This document shows, in pieces, positions 15,192 through 23,905 of a stretch of 64,000 bases of DNA. The number at the start of each line of letters is the position of its first letter. Positions within the stretch are counted from its first letter, which is position 1. The notes below the pieces were generated by a model that was given only the letters and a program-made list of their open reading frames with translations, did no database searches and was not told where the DNA came from. A program made the position numbers and the translations under genes. The DNA is taken from NCBI RefSeq assembly GCF_017652985.1, contig NZ_JAGGDJ010000013.1, positions 62,001 to 126,000 on the forward strand, written 5' to 3'. The stretch comes from Paenibacillus artemisiicola. Lineage in GTDB: Bacteria; Bacillota; Bacilli; Paenibacillales; Paenibacillaceae.

Positions 15192-17800
15192 CGCGATCCC
15201 TCCGTCGGTTCGATTGCGGCAGCCGCTTCCCGGCTGTAGTACAACTGCGACTGCTCGCGCAGCACGCGGCGGTATACGGCCGCCGTCCGTTCGGCGATCG
15301 CGCCCCAGTCGTACACGGTCGCGGCTTTGCGCAGCGCGTTCGCCGCCATCGCCGCGGCGTTGTTCTCGTCCCGCAGCAGCAGGATCAGCCGGGACGCCAG
15401 CGAATGCGCGTCCCCGGGCAGCGCCGTGTAGCCGTCCTCGCCGTCCGCGACGATCTCCGCCAGGCCGCCGGTGCCGGATACGACGACCGGCACGTTCGCC
15501 GCCATCGCCTCCAGCGCCACGATGCCGAACGGCTCGTACAGGCTCGGGAACGCCGCGGCGTACGCCGCGCGAAGCAGCCGGTTGCGCGCCGCGTCGTCGA
15601 TGAAGCCGGCGAAGAGCACCTTGTCCCCGATGCCGAGCTCGGCCGCGCGGGCGCGCAGCTCCTCCTGCATCGGTCCTTTGCCCGCGATGACGAATTTCGC
15701 GTCCGGACAGGCCGCGAGCACCTCGGGCGCGCTCTCGAGCAGCACGTGCACGCCCTTCTCCCGCACGAGCCTCCCGACGAAGAAGACGATTTTCTCGTGC
15801 GGCAGGGCGAAGGCGGCCCGATCGGCGGACCCGTCGTCCGCGGCTTGGATCAGCGCCGGCTCGACGCCGTTCGGAATGACGTCGAGCTTGTCCGCGGGCA
15901 CGGAAAACAGCTCCCGGAGCTCCCGCTCCATGGCATGGCTGCACACGATGACCCGCCACGCCTCGTAGCACAGCTCCCATTCCCGGTGGTGAATCGTGCG
16001 CTGCAGCCACGTCCGGATGCCCTGGTTCCGCCCGTGCTCGGTCGCATGGACCGTCGCGACGAGCGGCAACCCGAAGCGGTGCTTCAGCGTCTTGGCCGCC
16101 TGGTGCACGAGCCAGTCGTGGGCGTGCACGACGTCGAAGGCGGCGCCGTCCGCGATCAAGTCGGCGACGTAATCGGCCATGGCGAGATTCAGCTGGAAAA
16201 TCCAATCCATGAACGGCAGTCCTTCGTGCTGGTACGTCCGCAGCCGGTGCACGCGGACGCCGCCGTCCCGTTCGTATGCCGGGCGGCCGTCCGCATGGCA
16301 GGTGACGACGTGGACCTCGGTTCCCTGCTCGGCCAGCTTGCGGCCGAGATCATAGACATGCCTGGACAAGCCGCCGACGACGAACGGCGGGTATTCCCAA
16401 GCGAGCATGAGCACCCGGAGCGCCCGTCCCGATGACGCCGGCACCCGCGCGCCGAGCGTCCGGACTTCGGCGCCGGACGCGTACAGCCGGTAATCGAGCG
16501 CGGGGAACGCCGCGTCGCGCCGTTCGATGCCGCGCAGCCAGCGCTCGTCGATGATGCCGCCCCGCAGCATGCAGCGAAGCGTGCGGAAGCGCCCGGCGTG
16601 GGCGTCGAACCGGCGCTCGGCATCGTCCTTCGTGCCGGCGTCGCCCATCCGCAGCGCGAGATCGCCCTCCTGGGCGAGCAGCAGCTCGCGCGCGGCCTGG
16701 TCGAGCGCCCGGCGGACGAGCCCCCGCGCGTCCGCGTGCCGGTCGGCCAGCCCGATCATCTGCGCTTCCATCTCGTGCAGCCGGCGGTAGATCCATTGGT
16801 TGGCGCCGTTCAGCCACGCGTCGCCGTAACCGCCGCTTCCGGCGCTCGCGAACGACGGGCGGCATTCCTCGTACCGCGTGCCGGCCTGCGCCTGCAGATA
16901 CGCGCCGGGCGACGTCGGCGCGAGCGGGCCGTCCGCTTCGGCGAGCGTCCGGCACAGCCGGTCCAGCCGCGCCGCGCCGTCAAGCCGCCAGGACGCGGAC
17001 AGGAGGTCGAAGCAGGCGGTGACGACCGGCGCCTTGCCGGTCCCCGGCTGCGCCGCCTCCGCCCGTCCGGCCCATGCGGCGGCGAAGTCTTCGCCGTCCG
17101 TATCGGGATCCCGCGCGAACGCGAGCATGCCGCCGGGCGTCCGGACCGGCGCGTGAAGACCGCCGGCCGGCTGCGGGTCGGCGTGCCGGAACGAATGGGC
17201 CTCGACGATGAAATAGCCGAGCCCGCATTCCCGCAGCACGCGGTCGAGTCCGTCCGCGTAGCCGCCTCCCGGCAGCCAGATGCCGGCCGGCGCGGTGCCG
17301 AGCAGCGCGGCGTGCGCCCGGACGGCGGCGCCGATCTGCGCGCGGAGCGCCTGCTCCGTGCGGAGATAAGGCAGGAAGGCATGCGTGGCGGCGGACGTCA
17401 CCAGCTCCAGGCGGCCCGCGTCCGCCAGCGCCTTGAAGCCGGCGACGAGACTGCCGCCGTATGTATCGGTCAAGCGCGTCCGGGCCTGGCGGAGCTTGTC
17501 CGCCTCTTCGCGGACGAGCGGTTCTTGCTCCGCAAGTCGGATCAAACGGTCCAGATGCGCGAGATAACGCGCTTGCAGCGACGGATCGGAGAGCATGGCC
17601 AGCAGCGTAGGCGACAGCGCGAGCGCGAGCCGCCCAGGCACGCGGTCGCGGGCAAGCCCGTCCAAGACTTCCAGCAGCGGGAGCATGACGTCCGTCGCCG
17701 CTTCGAACAGCCGGCGCTCCTCCGCGCTGCCCTCGGGCTGCGCCTGCGGCGCGAACGGCAAATGGGCGTGAAGCACGATCGATAGGGATCCTTTTTCCAC
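15188..17800 (-). CDS. GH57-like (DUF1957) / glycosyltransferase family 4 fusion
   Basis: The 870-residue protein joins a GH57-like barrel (residues 1-440) to a GT4 glycosyltransferase (470-860). The GT4 part looks intact, with MLAWEYPP, VVGGLSRHVYDL, DVVHAHDW and the E-x7-E motif in EPFGIVALEAM. The GH57 part keeps HAHLPF and the C-terminal helices, but the nucleophile motif reads WLPGGGY (Gly178) where branching enzymes have W-L-P-E, so hydrolysis or branching is unlikely. I chose GTG 17800, preceded by AAAGGAAGG; ATG 17818 lacks a ribosome site. A glucan- or mannan-synthesising role is inferred from the nucleotidyltransferase gene next to it. Confidence 0.85.
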   Translation of the reverse strand: MEKGSLSIVLHAHLPFAPQAQPEGSAEERRLFEAATDVMLPLLEVLDGLARDRVPGRLALALSPTLLAMLSDPSLQARYLAHLDRLIRLAEQEPLVREEADKLRQARTRLTDTYGGSLVAGFKALADAGRLELVTSAATHAFLPYLRTEQALRAQIGAAVRAHAALLGTAPAGIWLPGGGYADGLDRVLRECGLGYFIVEAHSFRHADPQPAGGLHAPVRTPGGMLAFARDPDTDGEDFAAAWAGRAEAAQPGTGKAPVVTACFDLLSASWRLDGAARLDRLCRTLAEADGPLAPTSPGAYLQAQAGTRYEECRPSFASAGSGGYGDAWLNGANQWIYRRLHEMEAQMIGLADRHADARGLVRRALDQAARELLLAQEGDLALRMGDAGTKDDAERRFDAHAGRFRTLRCMLRGGIIDERWLRGIERRDAAFPALDYRLYASGAEVRTLGARVPASSGRALRVLMLAWEYPPFVVGGLSRHVYDLGRKLAEQGTEVHVVTCHADGRPAYERDGGVRVHRLRTYQHEGLPFMDWIFQLNLAMADYVADLIADGAAFDVVHAHDWLVHQAAKTLKHRFGLPLVATVHATEHGRNQGIRTWLQRTIHHREWELCYEAWRVIVCSHAMERELRELFSVPADKLDVIPNGVEPALIQAADDGSADRAAFALPHEKIVFFVGRLVREKGVHVLLESAPEVLAACPDAKFVIAGKGPMQEELRARAAELGIGDKVLFAGFIDDAARNRLLRAAYAAAFPSLYEPFGIVALEAMAANVPVVVSGTGGLAEIVADGEDGYTALPGDAHSLASRLILLLRDENNAAAMAANALRKAATVYDWGAIAERTAAVYRRVLREQSQLYYSREAAAAIEPTEGSR

Positions 17801-17880
17801 AAGCGCCTTCCTTTCCATGGTCGATTCGTATAGGTGCGATGCGATCGATCTCCGCCCGCGGCGTCCGCGGGGAAGGCGCG

Positions 17881-18633
17881 TCAAGGCCGAAGCCGCTCGT
17901 GCAGGGCCGGCGTCTCCGCCGTGCCGGAACGAAGCACGGCGACGAACCGGCCGTCCAAGGCCGTCGTGCCGAGATCGGCGCAGAAGACGGTTCCGGCGGA
18001 GAGTCCGCGCACGAACCAATTGTCCGCGCGCCCGTCGATCCGAACGTCGCGGTAATGGTTCGCGTTGTCTCCGTTGAACGACGTATAGGACACGTCGTAC
18101 ACCCGCAGCAGCTTGGGCAGCTCGTCCCACGCGCAGTGGAAATGCTCCTCGATCATCCGGATGCGGCGCTCCGTGAGCGTCCAATAGACGTAGAGCGTGC
18201 CGGGGTCCTTCGCCAGCATGACGAGCCGGTCGTCCTCGGCGCGGGCCGTTCCGCGGTTGGCGTCGGCGGCGTCATGCCACGCGGCCTCGCCTTCGGCCGG
18301 CGCCGGCGCGGCAGCGGCGGCAGCGCTTTCGGCGTAGGCCGCTTCCACGACGGCCCGCCAAGCGGACTGGCCGTCGGCCGGCGCCGGCGCGGACGCCGCC
18401 GCGGCTTCGTTTGCCGCATGAGCCGCTTCCGCGAGCGCTTGTTCGGCAGCCTCGCTGTCGACCGGCTCGGCGCTTCGTCCCGCCGCTTCGCCTTCATCCC
18501 CGCCGCGTCCGTTCCTCGGTCCCCCGAGCTTGGCCAGCTGGTATTTCACTTTCCCGATGCTGAGGCCCAGCCTATCCGCGATCGCTTTTTGCGTCAGCCC
18601 TTCTTCTTTCAACTTGAGGATCTCGTCCAACAC
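17881..18633 (-). CDS. DUF4912 protein with N-terminal helix-turn-helix
   Basis: The 250-residue protein begins with a small helix-turn-helix (LTQKAIADRLGLSIGKVKYQLAKL). An Ala/Pro/Glu-rich linker of about 85 residues follows, with two related APAPA-x-G-x-x-AW units. A C-terminal DUF4912 domain has VMLAKDPGTLYVYWTLTERR, LRVYDVSYTSF and NWFVRGLSAGTVFCADLG. The GTG start has GGGAGGAGG 7 bases upstream. It is the first gene of the glycan operon, and a TATAAT -10 lies about 70 bases upstream. DUF4912 resembles a carbohydrate-binding fold in my reading. It could be a scaffold or regulator for the fusion enzymes, but its function is unknown. Confidence 0.85.
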   Translation of the reverse strand: MLDEILKLKEEGLTQKAIADRLGLSIGKVKYQLAKLGGPRNGRGGDEGEAAGRSAEPVDSEAAEQALAEAAHAANEAAAASAPAPADGQSAWRAVVEAAYAESAAAAAAPAPAEGEAAWHDAADANRGTARAEDDRLVMLAKDPGTLYVYWTLTERRIRMIEEHFHCAWDELPKLLRVYDVSYTSFNGDNANHYRDVRIDGRADNWFVRGLSAGTVFCADLGTTALDGRFVAVLRSGTAETPALHERLRP

Positions 18634-18804
18634 GTGCCGGCCTCCTCCCTTCGAATCGCGGCCGTCGGCGGCTTAACGCCGCCGTCCGCCCGCGTACCTC
18701 CGCATTATATAAAGAAGTCGGCGATAAATTGCTCGAAACCTGACACGAAAATAAATTGGGGAGAACGTCCCATCCCTCCGGATGTCCACGCCCATTCCCC
18801 CTAA

Positions 18805-18832
18805 AAAGCGCCTAGCGGATTCGGGGCGCTTT
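18805..18832 (-). terminator. minus-strand terminator hairpin
   Basis: GGCGCTTT pairs in reverse with AAAGCGCC across a 12-base loop, and the minus strand continues TTTTTAG. Confidence 0.6.
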
Positions 18833-18999
18833 CATGCCGGATCGTTGGCGCAGCGCCGCCGCGGGGCCGTTTAGGACGGCAATTAAGGGCAGCGGCTTCG
18901 CGCCTGAGCCGAGCGACCCACGCCCCGCTTTCGCGCCGCTGTCGAACCATAGCCGTTTCCGCGCGGCTTTCGACGGGCGAAGTCGCAAGAAAGCGCAAA

Positions 19000-19027
19000 A
19001 ATCCGCAGCCGGGCGCGGCTGCGGATT
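19000..19027 (-). terminator. terminator of the SRPBCC gene
   Basis: AATCCGCAGCC and GGCTGCGGATT form a perfect 11-bp stem with a 6-base loop; the minus strand continues with TTTTGCGC. Confidence 0.75.
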
Positions 19028-19112
19028 CCCAAACGCATGCAGGGTGGAAGCTTTTTCCTTAAAAGTTTAAAGTTCCGGCCGCCGGCCAAGCTCCGGTCGC
19101 CGGCGGCAGGGG

Positions 19113-19631
19113 TTACGCTTCGGCCAAATAAGCCTCCAGCTGATCGAACGTGCCTCCGTAGCCTTCCTCCATCGACGCGAAGCCGCTTCGGAAGACCCAC
19201 TCCTCTTCCGGCGTCGCGTTCAGGGGACTGCTCTTGAGCAGGATCGTCGTGCGGGCGCCCGCTTCGGCGAACGTGACGCTGTGGAGGATTTCGAGCGGCC
19301 AGTCCTCTTCGAACGGCGGACGGACGACGCCGCCCTCCGCGTCGGAGAAGGAATTGACGAACACGATCCGTTCCGGCTCGGCAATGTCCAGGAAACGGAA
19401 CAAGCCCCAATTTTCATGGCCGTCCGGGGTGCGCATGACGTAATGGAACCGGCCGCCCGGCCGGAAATCGAGCTGCGCGGCGCTGACCGAAAGCCCCTTC
19501 GGTCCCCACCACCGCTCCAAGTGCTTCGCCTCCGCCCATACCCGGAGCACCAGCTCGCGCGGCGCGTCGAACGTGCGCGCAACGACGAATTCGTTGGCCG
19601 CGGCGCCGGCGGCCGCTTGGTTGTCGCTCAT
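19113..19631 (-). CDS. SRPBCC / AHSA1-like domain protein
   Basis: This 172-residue protein has the START-like AHSA1 fold seen in many small Bacillales stress or detoxification genes: FVVARTFDAPRELVLRVWAEAKHLERWWGP, FRPGGRFHYVM, and a terminal EGYGGTFDQLEAYL helix that closes the hydrophobic pocket. The start at 19631 is set by GGAGG about 7 bases upstream. No ligand can be read from the sequence. It stands alone, divergent from a PhnB-like VOC gene. Confidence 0.9.
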   Translation of the reverse strand: MSDNQAAAGAAANEFVVARTFDAPRELVLRVWAEAKHLERWWGPKGLSVSAAQLDFRPGGRFHYVMRTPDGHENWGLFRFLDIAEPERIVFVNSFSDAEGGVVRPPFEEDWPLEILHSVTFAEAGARTTILLKSSPLNATPEEEWVFRSGFASMEEGYGGTFDQLEAYLAEA

Positions 19632-19879
19632 GATCAAACCTCCGTATCTGCATAATGGATGTAGCCTTCCCGATTCGCTCGGGGTTCTATTTATATATAC
19701 CTCGAAGGGAATATTCCTGTCAAGGCATATATCGGACAAGCGGTTATCCTGAACGTCCGTTTTATTCCCGAATCCGATAATCCATGACAAACCTTGTCAC
19801 GATTGCGGTTTATACTCGACATCGAGCCCCGGCCAAGCGGCTGCGGGCCATACACGACTCGCGAAGGAGAGGATTCAGC

Positions 19880-20299
19880 ATGACTTATCAAGCTACTCCG
19901 TTCATTCTGCTGGACGGCGAGGCGAAGGCCGCGATCGCGTTCTACGCGCGCGCCTTGGACGCGGAAATCGCCTTTACCCAAACGTTCGGCGAGGGACCGG
20001 CCGATCCCGGCCACCCCGTCCCGGACGCCGCGAAGGACCGCGTCGCGCACGCCGTCCTGAAGCTAGGCGGCGCCGACCTGTTCGTCGCGGACGCGTTCCC
20101 CGGAACTGCCGGACCGGACGGCGGCCGCGTCCAGGTCTGCCTCACGGTGCCCGACGCCGAGACGTCGCGCCGGTTCTTCGACGCGCTTGCCGATGGCGGC
20201 CGGATCGTCATGCCGCTTCGGAAGATCCATTTCAGCCCGTCCTACGGCGTCGTAACGGACCGGTTCGGCGTGACGTTTCAAATCTTCACCAGCCGGTAA
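19880..20299 (+). CDS. VOC family protein (PhnB-like)
   Basis: The 139-residue protein matches the PhnB/glyoxalase-like branch of the vicinal oxygen chelate superfamily: TPFILLDGEAKAAIAFYARALDAEI at the N-terminus, then VAHAVLKLGGADLFVAD and YGVVTDRFGVTFQIF. PhnB-like proteins often lack the full metal triad and their function is unclear. AAGGAGAGG precedes the ATG at 19880. It is a single gene with its own terminator. Confidence 0.9.
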   Translation: MTYQATPFILLDGEAKAAIAFYARALDAEIAFTQTFGEGPADPGHPVPDAAKDRVAHAVLKLGGADLFVADAFPGTAGPDGGRVQVCLTVPDAETSRRFFDALADGGRIVMPLRKIHFSPSYGVVTDRFGVTFQIFTSR

Positions 20300-20375
20300 G
20301 GCGCGGGGAAAGGACTAAGGGCGAACCGGCGCGCGCGGCCTTTAGGATCGGGCATGCGCGCCGTTCGCCCGGCCG

Positions 20376-20399
20376 AAGCCGGAGCAATCCGGCTTTTTT
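20376..20399 (+). terminator. rho-independent terminator after the PhnB-like gene
   Basis: AAGCCGGA and TCCGGCTT form a stem with a GCAA tetraloop, followed by TTTT. Confidence 0.85.
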
Positions 20400-20454
20400 G
20401 ATGCAAGCGCGGCCCGGCCTCGACGGCCGGCCGTCCGGAAAGGGAACGCCGACG

Positions 20455-21360
20455 ATGAAACGATTGAAAATTTACGCGATGCTCGCCGGCTTTTCCGTCT
20501 TCACCGGCGCATCGTTCGATCTGGCGAAGTACACGGCCGGCTATTTCTCGCCGCTCGCCGCCGCGGCGTGGCGGTTCGGCCTGGCCGCTCCGGCGCTGCT
20601 CGTTTTGCTCCACGCCACGGAAGGCATCCGCTTCGCTCCCGTCAGGCGGAACGCGCTCGCGTACGCCGCGCTCGGCGTCGTCGGCATCTTCGGCTTCAGC
20701 GCGCTGTTCTTCTGGGGCCTTCGCTATACGTCGCCGGTCAACGGCGCGCTGATCATGGCGCTGAATCCGCTGCTGACGTCGGTCGCGGGGCGGTTCATTC
20801 TGAAGGACCGCATGACGCCGAGGCAGACCGCCGGACTCGGCGCGGCGCTGGCCGGCGTCGCGATCGTCGTCCTGCACGGCTCGCCGGGCGCGATCCGGAC
20901 GTTGTCGTTCTCCGCGGGCGACCTCCTGCTCTTCGCCGCCAACCTGTGCTGGACCGGCTACGGCGTCTTGGGGCGGCGGCTCGTCCGGGACGGCAGCGCG
21001 CTGTCGACGACGGCGTATTCGACGCTCGCCGGCGCGCTCTGCCTGATCGCCGCGGCGCAGTTCGCGCCAAGCCCCGCTCCGCTCGAACGCGTGCCGCTTG
21101 GCTCCTGGGGCGCCATCGCCTTCATGGCCTTCTTCACGAGCGTGCTCGGCTACTCCTGGTGGAACAAGGGCATGGCGGAAATCGGAGCCGGCCCGACCTC
21201 CGTCTTCTTCAACGCGGTTCCGGTCGTGACGATGGCCGTCTCGCTGGCGGACGGCGTGCCGGTGACCGCGGCGCAGGCCGTCGGCGCGCTTCTCGTCCTG
21301 TCGGGCGTGTGGACCGCCGCCGCCCCGCTCCCCGCGGGACGCCGCCGCGGCGAGTCCTGA
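20455..21360 (+). CDS. EamA family (DMT superfamily) transporter
   Basis: This 301-residue membrane protein has ten predicted transmembrane helices in two EamA repeats, for example FTGASFDLAKYTAGYFSPLAAAAWRF at the start and GAGPTSVFFNAVPVVTMAVSL in the second half. Such proteins export amino acids or other metabolites. The ATG at 20455 is preferred because an upstream start would lie in the previous terminator; AAAGGGA lies about 10 bases upstream. It converges on the WYL regulator gene with a 49-bp gap. Confidence 0.9.
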   Translation: MKRLKIYAMLAGFSVFTGASFDLAKYTAGYFSPLAAAAWRFGLAAPALLVLLHATEGIRFAPVRRNALAYAALGVVGIFGFSALFFWGLRYTSPVNGALIMALNPLLTSVAGRFILKDRMTPRQTAGLGAALAGVAIVVLHGSPGAIRTLSFSAGDLLLFAANLCWTGYGVLGRRLVRDGSALSTTAYSTLAGALCLIAAAQFAPSPAPLERVPLGSWGAIAFMAFFTSVLGYSWWNKGMAEIGAGPTSVFFNAVPVVTMAVSLADGVPVTAAQAVGALLVLSGVWTAAAPLPAGRRRGES

Positions 21361-21409
21361 AGCCGCGCCGATCCGCCGGAGCGCGACGGCCGGCTCGCCG
21401 CCCCGGCGC

Positions 21410-22351
21410 TTACGAGTAGCGCGCCAGCAGCTCGGTCAGCTTCCGCCGGATCGCTTCCTTCAGCTCTGCGGGCCCGAGCAGCTCGGCTTCGGCGCCGAGT
21501 CCGATGAAGAAGTCCGCGAAGAACGCCAGGTCGCCGCCCGGCACGTCCGCGTCGATCGCCCCGCTTCCGTCCTCGCGCACGTCCAGGAGCGGCGCGAGCC
21601 AGAGCTCGCTCTCGCAGCGCTGCACGCCCGCGCGCGTCAGCGCGGCGCGCAGGCGGACGGGCGCCGGCGGCGCGGAGGCGGCCTTCCGGCTGTCGCGGAC
21701 GTCGCCCAGCTCCAGCGGCTTCGTGTCCGGATCGGGCGCCGCGGCGCGGATCCGGTCGCACCGGAACACGCGGTAGCCCCCGCGCTCGAAGCAGTACGCC
21801 GTGCAGTACCAGAAGCCGTTGTTCGCGTACAGGCACACCGGCTGAATCCGCCGGCGTTCCGCGTCCGCTTCCTTCGGCGCGTAGTCGATCGCGAGCACCT
21901 TCCGGTAGACGGCGGCGTCGAGCAGCAGCGCCAGATGCGGCGTCTCGCCCCTGCGCGCCGGCGTCACGAAGTCCACGCGGTCCTTCATCCGGTCGATCCG
22001 TTCGCGGACGTCCCCGGGCATGTGCAGGTAAAACTTGCGCAGCGCGGAGGCGGATTCCGTCTCGAACGGCAGCGACGCGTAATGGCGCAGCGCGTGCACG
22101 GCGAAGAACATCGCCGCGGCCTCCTCCTCGGTGAACGCGATCGGCGGCAGCACCCGCTCCCGCACGACCTGGTACCCGCCGTGCGGGCCGACCTCCGAAT
22201 AGAGCGGCACCCCGAGCTCGCTCAGCTCCTGCAGATCCCGCAGGATCGTGCGGGTCGACACGCCGAATTCGTCGGCCAGCTCGCGCACCTTGAAGCGCCG
22301 CTTCCGGTTCACGGTCATCATCAGTTCCATCAGCCGTTTGGACTTCGGCAT
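21410..22351 (-). CDS. YafY-type HTH/WYL domain transcriptional regulator
   Basis: The 313-residue protein has an N-terminal DeoR-like winged helix (FKVRELADEFGVSTRTILRDLQELSELGVPL) and a central WYL domain, with GFWYCTAYCFERGGYRVFRCDRI. The C-terminal WCX extension is present. WYL proteins sense small ligands or nucleic acids. The gene is divergent from an MFS efflux gene across 122 bp, the usual arrangement for a local regulator. AAAGGAGG lies 8 bases before the start. Confidence 0.92.
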   Translation of the reverse strand: MPKSKRLMELMMTVNRKRRFKVRELADEFGVSTRTILRDLQELSELGVPLYSEVGPHGGYQVVRERVLPPIAFTEEEAAAMFFAVHALRHYASLPFETESASALRKFYLHMPGDVRERIDRMKDRVDFVTPARRGETPHLALLLDAAVYRKVLAIDYAPKEADAERRRIQPVCLYANNGFWYCTAYCFERGGYRVFRCDRIRAAAPDPDTKPLELGDVRDSRKAASAPPAPVRLRAALTRAGVQRCESELWLAPLLDVREDGSGAIDADVPGGDLAFFADFFIGLGAEAELLGPAELKEAIRRKLTELLARYS

Positions 22352-22401
22352 GCAGGCCGCCTCCTTTCGTTCGATTGCCCCAATAGCTTATCAGGCGTTC
22401 A

Positions 22402-22416
22402 TGACAGTTTCCGTCA
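22402..22416. promoter_or_regulatory. putative WYL-regulator operator
   Basis: TGACAGTTTCCGTCA is a gapped inverted repeat (TGAC/GTCA) in the middle of the divergent WYL-regulator/MFS intergenic region. Assignment to the WYL protein is inferred from position only. Confidence 0.4.
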
Positions 22417-22473
22417 CCATTATGCGGTACGCTGGACGCGCAAGCAACTTCAACCCGTTAGGAGTGTTCGACG

Positions 22474-23667
22474 ATGGGCAAATTCACCGCCCTTTTCTTC
22501 CTCGTCATGTTCATGATCGGCACCGACACCTTCCTCATCTCGCCCCTGATTCCGACGCTGCAGGCCGAATTCGGCGTCTCGACGGGCCATGCCGGCTGGA
22601 TGATCGGCGCCTACACGCTCGGCTCCGCCCTCTTCGCCCTGATCGCGGGTCCGCTGTCCGACGGCTGGAACCGCCGCACGGTCATGCTGTGCGGCCTGCT
22701 CGGCTTCTCCGCGGCGACCGCGCTGTGCGGCTTCGCGGACGGCTTCTGGACGATGTGCCTGCTCCGCTTCCTGGCCGGCGTCAGCGCCGCGTTCACGGCG
22801 CCGCAGGTGTGGGCGTCGATCCCGGCCGTCATGCCGGCTTCCCGCATTCCGAAGACGATGGGCGTCGCCTTCTCGGGCCTCGCCGCCTCCCAGGCGTTCG
22901 GCGTGCCGATCGGCAGCTGGCTCGCGGCCGCCCACTGGTCCGTCCCGTTCTGGACGATCGGCGCCGCCTCGCTGCTGCTTGCCGCGGCCGTCTTCCGCCT
23001 CATGCCGGACGTGAAGCCGGCGGCCGCGCCGCCGGGCGGCCGCGCGGCGATCCTGCGCCGGTACGCCCCGCTTGCCGCGAGCAGCCGGGCGAGATCCGGC
23101 TTTCTCGCCTACCTGCTGCTCCATCTCGGCAGCGGCGCGTCGCTTGCCTTCGCCGGCAAGTGGATGGCCGACCGCTTCGCGCTGCCGGTCGGCCAGATCG
23201 GCACGGTCATGATGTTCCTCGGGCTCGGCACGCTGCTCGGCAGCCTGCTCGGCGCGTACCCGGCCCGGAAGCTGGGCCGCGCGAACGCCGCCGCCGCGGG
23301 GCTGGCGCTGATCGCCGCGCTGTACGTCCTCGGACCGCATCTCGGCAGCCTGCCGGCCGCGACGGCGCTCTACCTGCTGATCTTCGCGCTGCTCGGCATG
23401 GTCTTCCCCGTCATTATGGAGGCGCTGACGTCGCTGAACGCTTCCATCCGGGGCACGATCTCCAGCCTGGCCAACGCGACCATGAACGGCGCCAATACGA
23501 TCGGCGCCTGGATCTCGGGCCTGCTGTACGCGCAGCTCGGCGGCTATGCGGCAATCGGCCTCTTCTCGGCCGTCTGCCTGCTGCTCGCGCTCGGCGCGTT
23601 CCTCGCCGGCGGCGTGCTGGCGGAGCGGGCGCCGGCGCGCGGCGGCGAGGCTGCCGCCAAGCCGTAA
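22474..23667 (+). CDS. MFS transporter, DHA1 (drug:H+ antiporter) family
   Basis: This 397-residue protein has twelve predicted transmembrane helices. The A-loop signature after helix 2 is visible as GPLSDGWNRRTVML, and helix 4 has LRFLAGVSAAFTAPQVW. The family exports drugs or metabolites, including the sugar and arabinose exporters of Bacillales. AGGAG lies 11 bases before the ATG. The divergent WYL regulator probably controls it. Confidence 0.92.
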   Translation: MGKFTALFFLVMFMIGTDTFLISPLIPTLQAEFGVSTGHAGWMIGAYTLGSALFALIAGPLSDGWNRRTVMLCGLLGFSAATALCGFADGFWTMCLLRFLAGVSAAFTAPQVWASIPAVMPASRIPKTMGVAFSGLAASQAFGVPIGSWLAAAHWSVPFWTIGAASLLLAAAVFRLMPDVKPAAAPPGGRAAILRRYAPLAASSRARSGFLAYLLLHLGSGASLAFAGKWMADRFALPVGQIGTVMMFLGLGTLLGSLLGAYPARKLGRANAAAAGLALIAALYVLGPHLGSLPAATALYLLIFALLGMVFPVIMEALTSLNASIRGTISSLANATMNGANTIGAWISGLLYAQLGGYAAIGLFSAVCLLLALGAFLAGGVLAERAPARGGEAAAKP

Positions 23668-23776
23668 CCCGCGCCGCGCGGCGGCTGGGCGCGTGGCCGT
23701 CCGGCTCACGGCCGCACGCCAAATCGTCGGCGCTCCGATCGCGGCACGCCATACGCGTACGCCGTTCCGCGGCGCG

Positions 23777-23815
23777 CCAAAAAGCCCCGGGCAAGTTCAA
23801 CCTTGCCCGGGGCTT
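23777..23815 (-). terminator. terminator of the AraC gene
   Basis: AAGCCCCGGGCAAG and its exact complement form a 14-bp stem with a 6-base loop. The minus strand continues CTTTTTGG, so it serves the minus-strand AraC gene and lies between it and the MFS gene. Confidence 0.8.
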
Positions 23816-23905
23816 CCGCGCGGGAGCCGGCATGCCCGGTCCCGCTCCGCCGCACGGTCTTCCCTCCGCGCGGCCCTCCATCGCTCCCGGCGATACGCCG
23901 CGCCG

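Larger units (their letters stand above)
18634..19112. other. intergenic region with promoter and two minus-strand hairpins
   Basis: No gene is supported here. It holds a minus-strand -10 box TATAAT (18704-18709) for the DUF4912 operon, and two minus-strand hairpins (18805-18832 and 19000-19027) that end transcription coming from the SRPBCC gene. Small frames in the stretch lack ribosome sites. Confidence 0.6.

Noticed and set aside
12759-15239. Plus-strand open frame of 826 residues
   Set aside because: It is antisense to the nucleotidyltransferase fusion gene, with shadow-type composition and no ribosome site.
15192-16205. Upstream extension of the nucleotidyltransferase fusion gene
   Set aside because: The extra 338 residues are a frame-shifted reading of the GT4 gene. 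The true start has GGAGGG and a GGKGTRL motif immediately after it.
17819-18184. Upstream extension of the GH57-like/GT4 gene
   Set aside because: The extension is a shadow of the DUF4912 gene. The real protein starts just before the conserved HAHLPF motif.
18834-19070. Small plus-strand gene in the gap before the SRPBCC gene
   Set aside because: It lacks a ribosome site and crosses the terminator hairpin at 19000.
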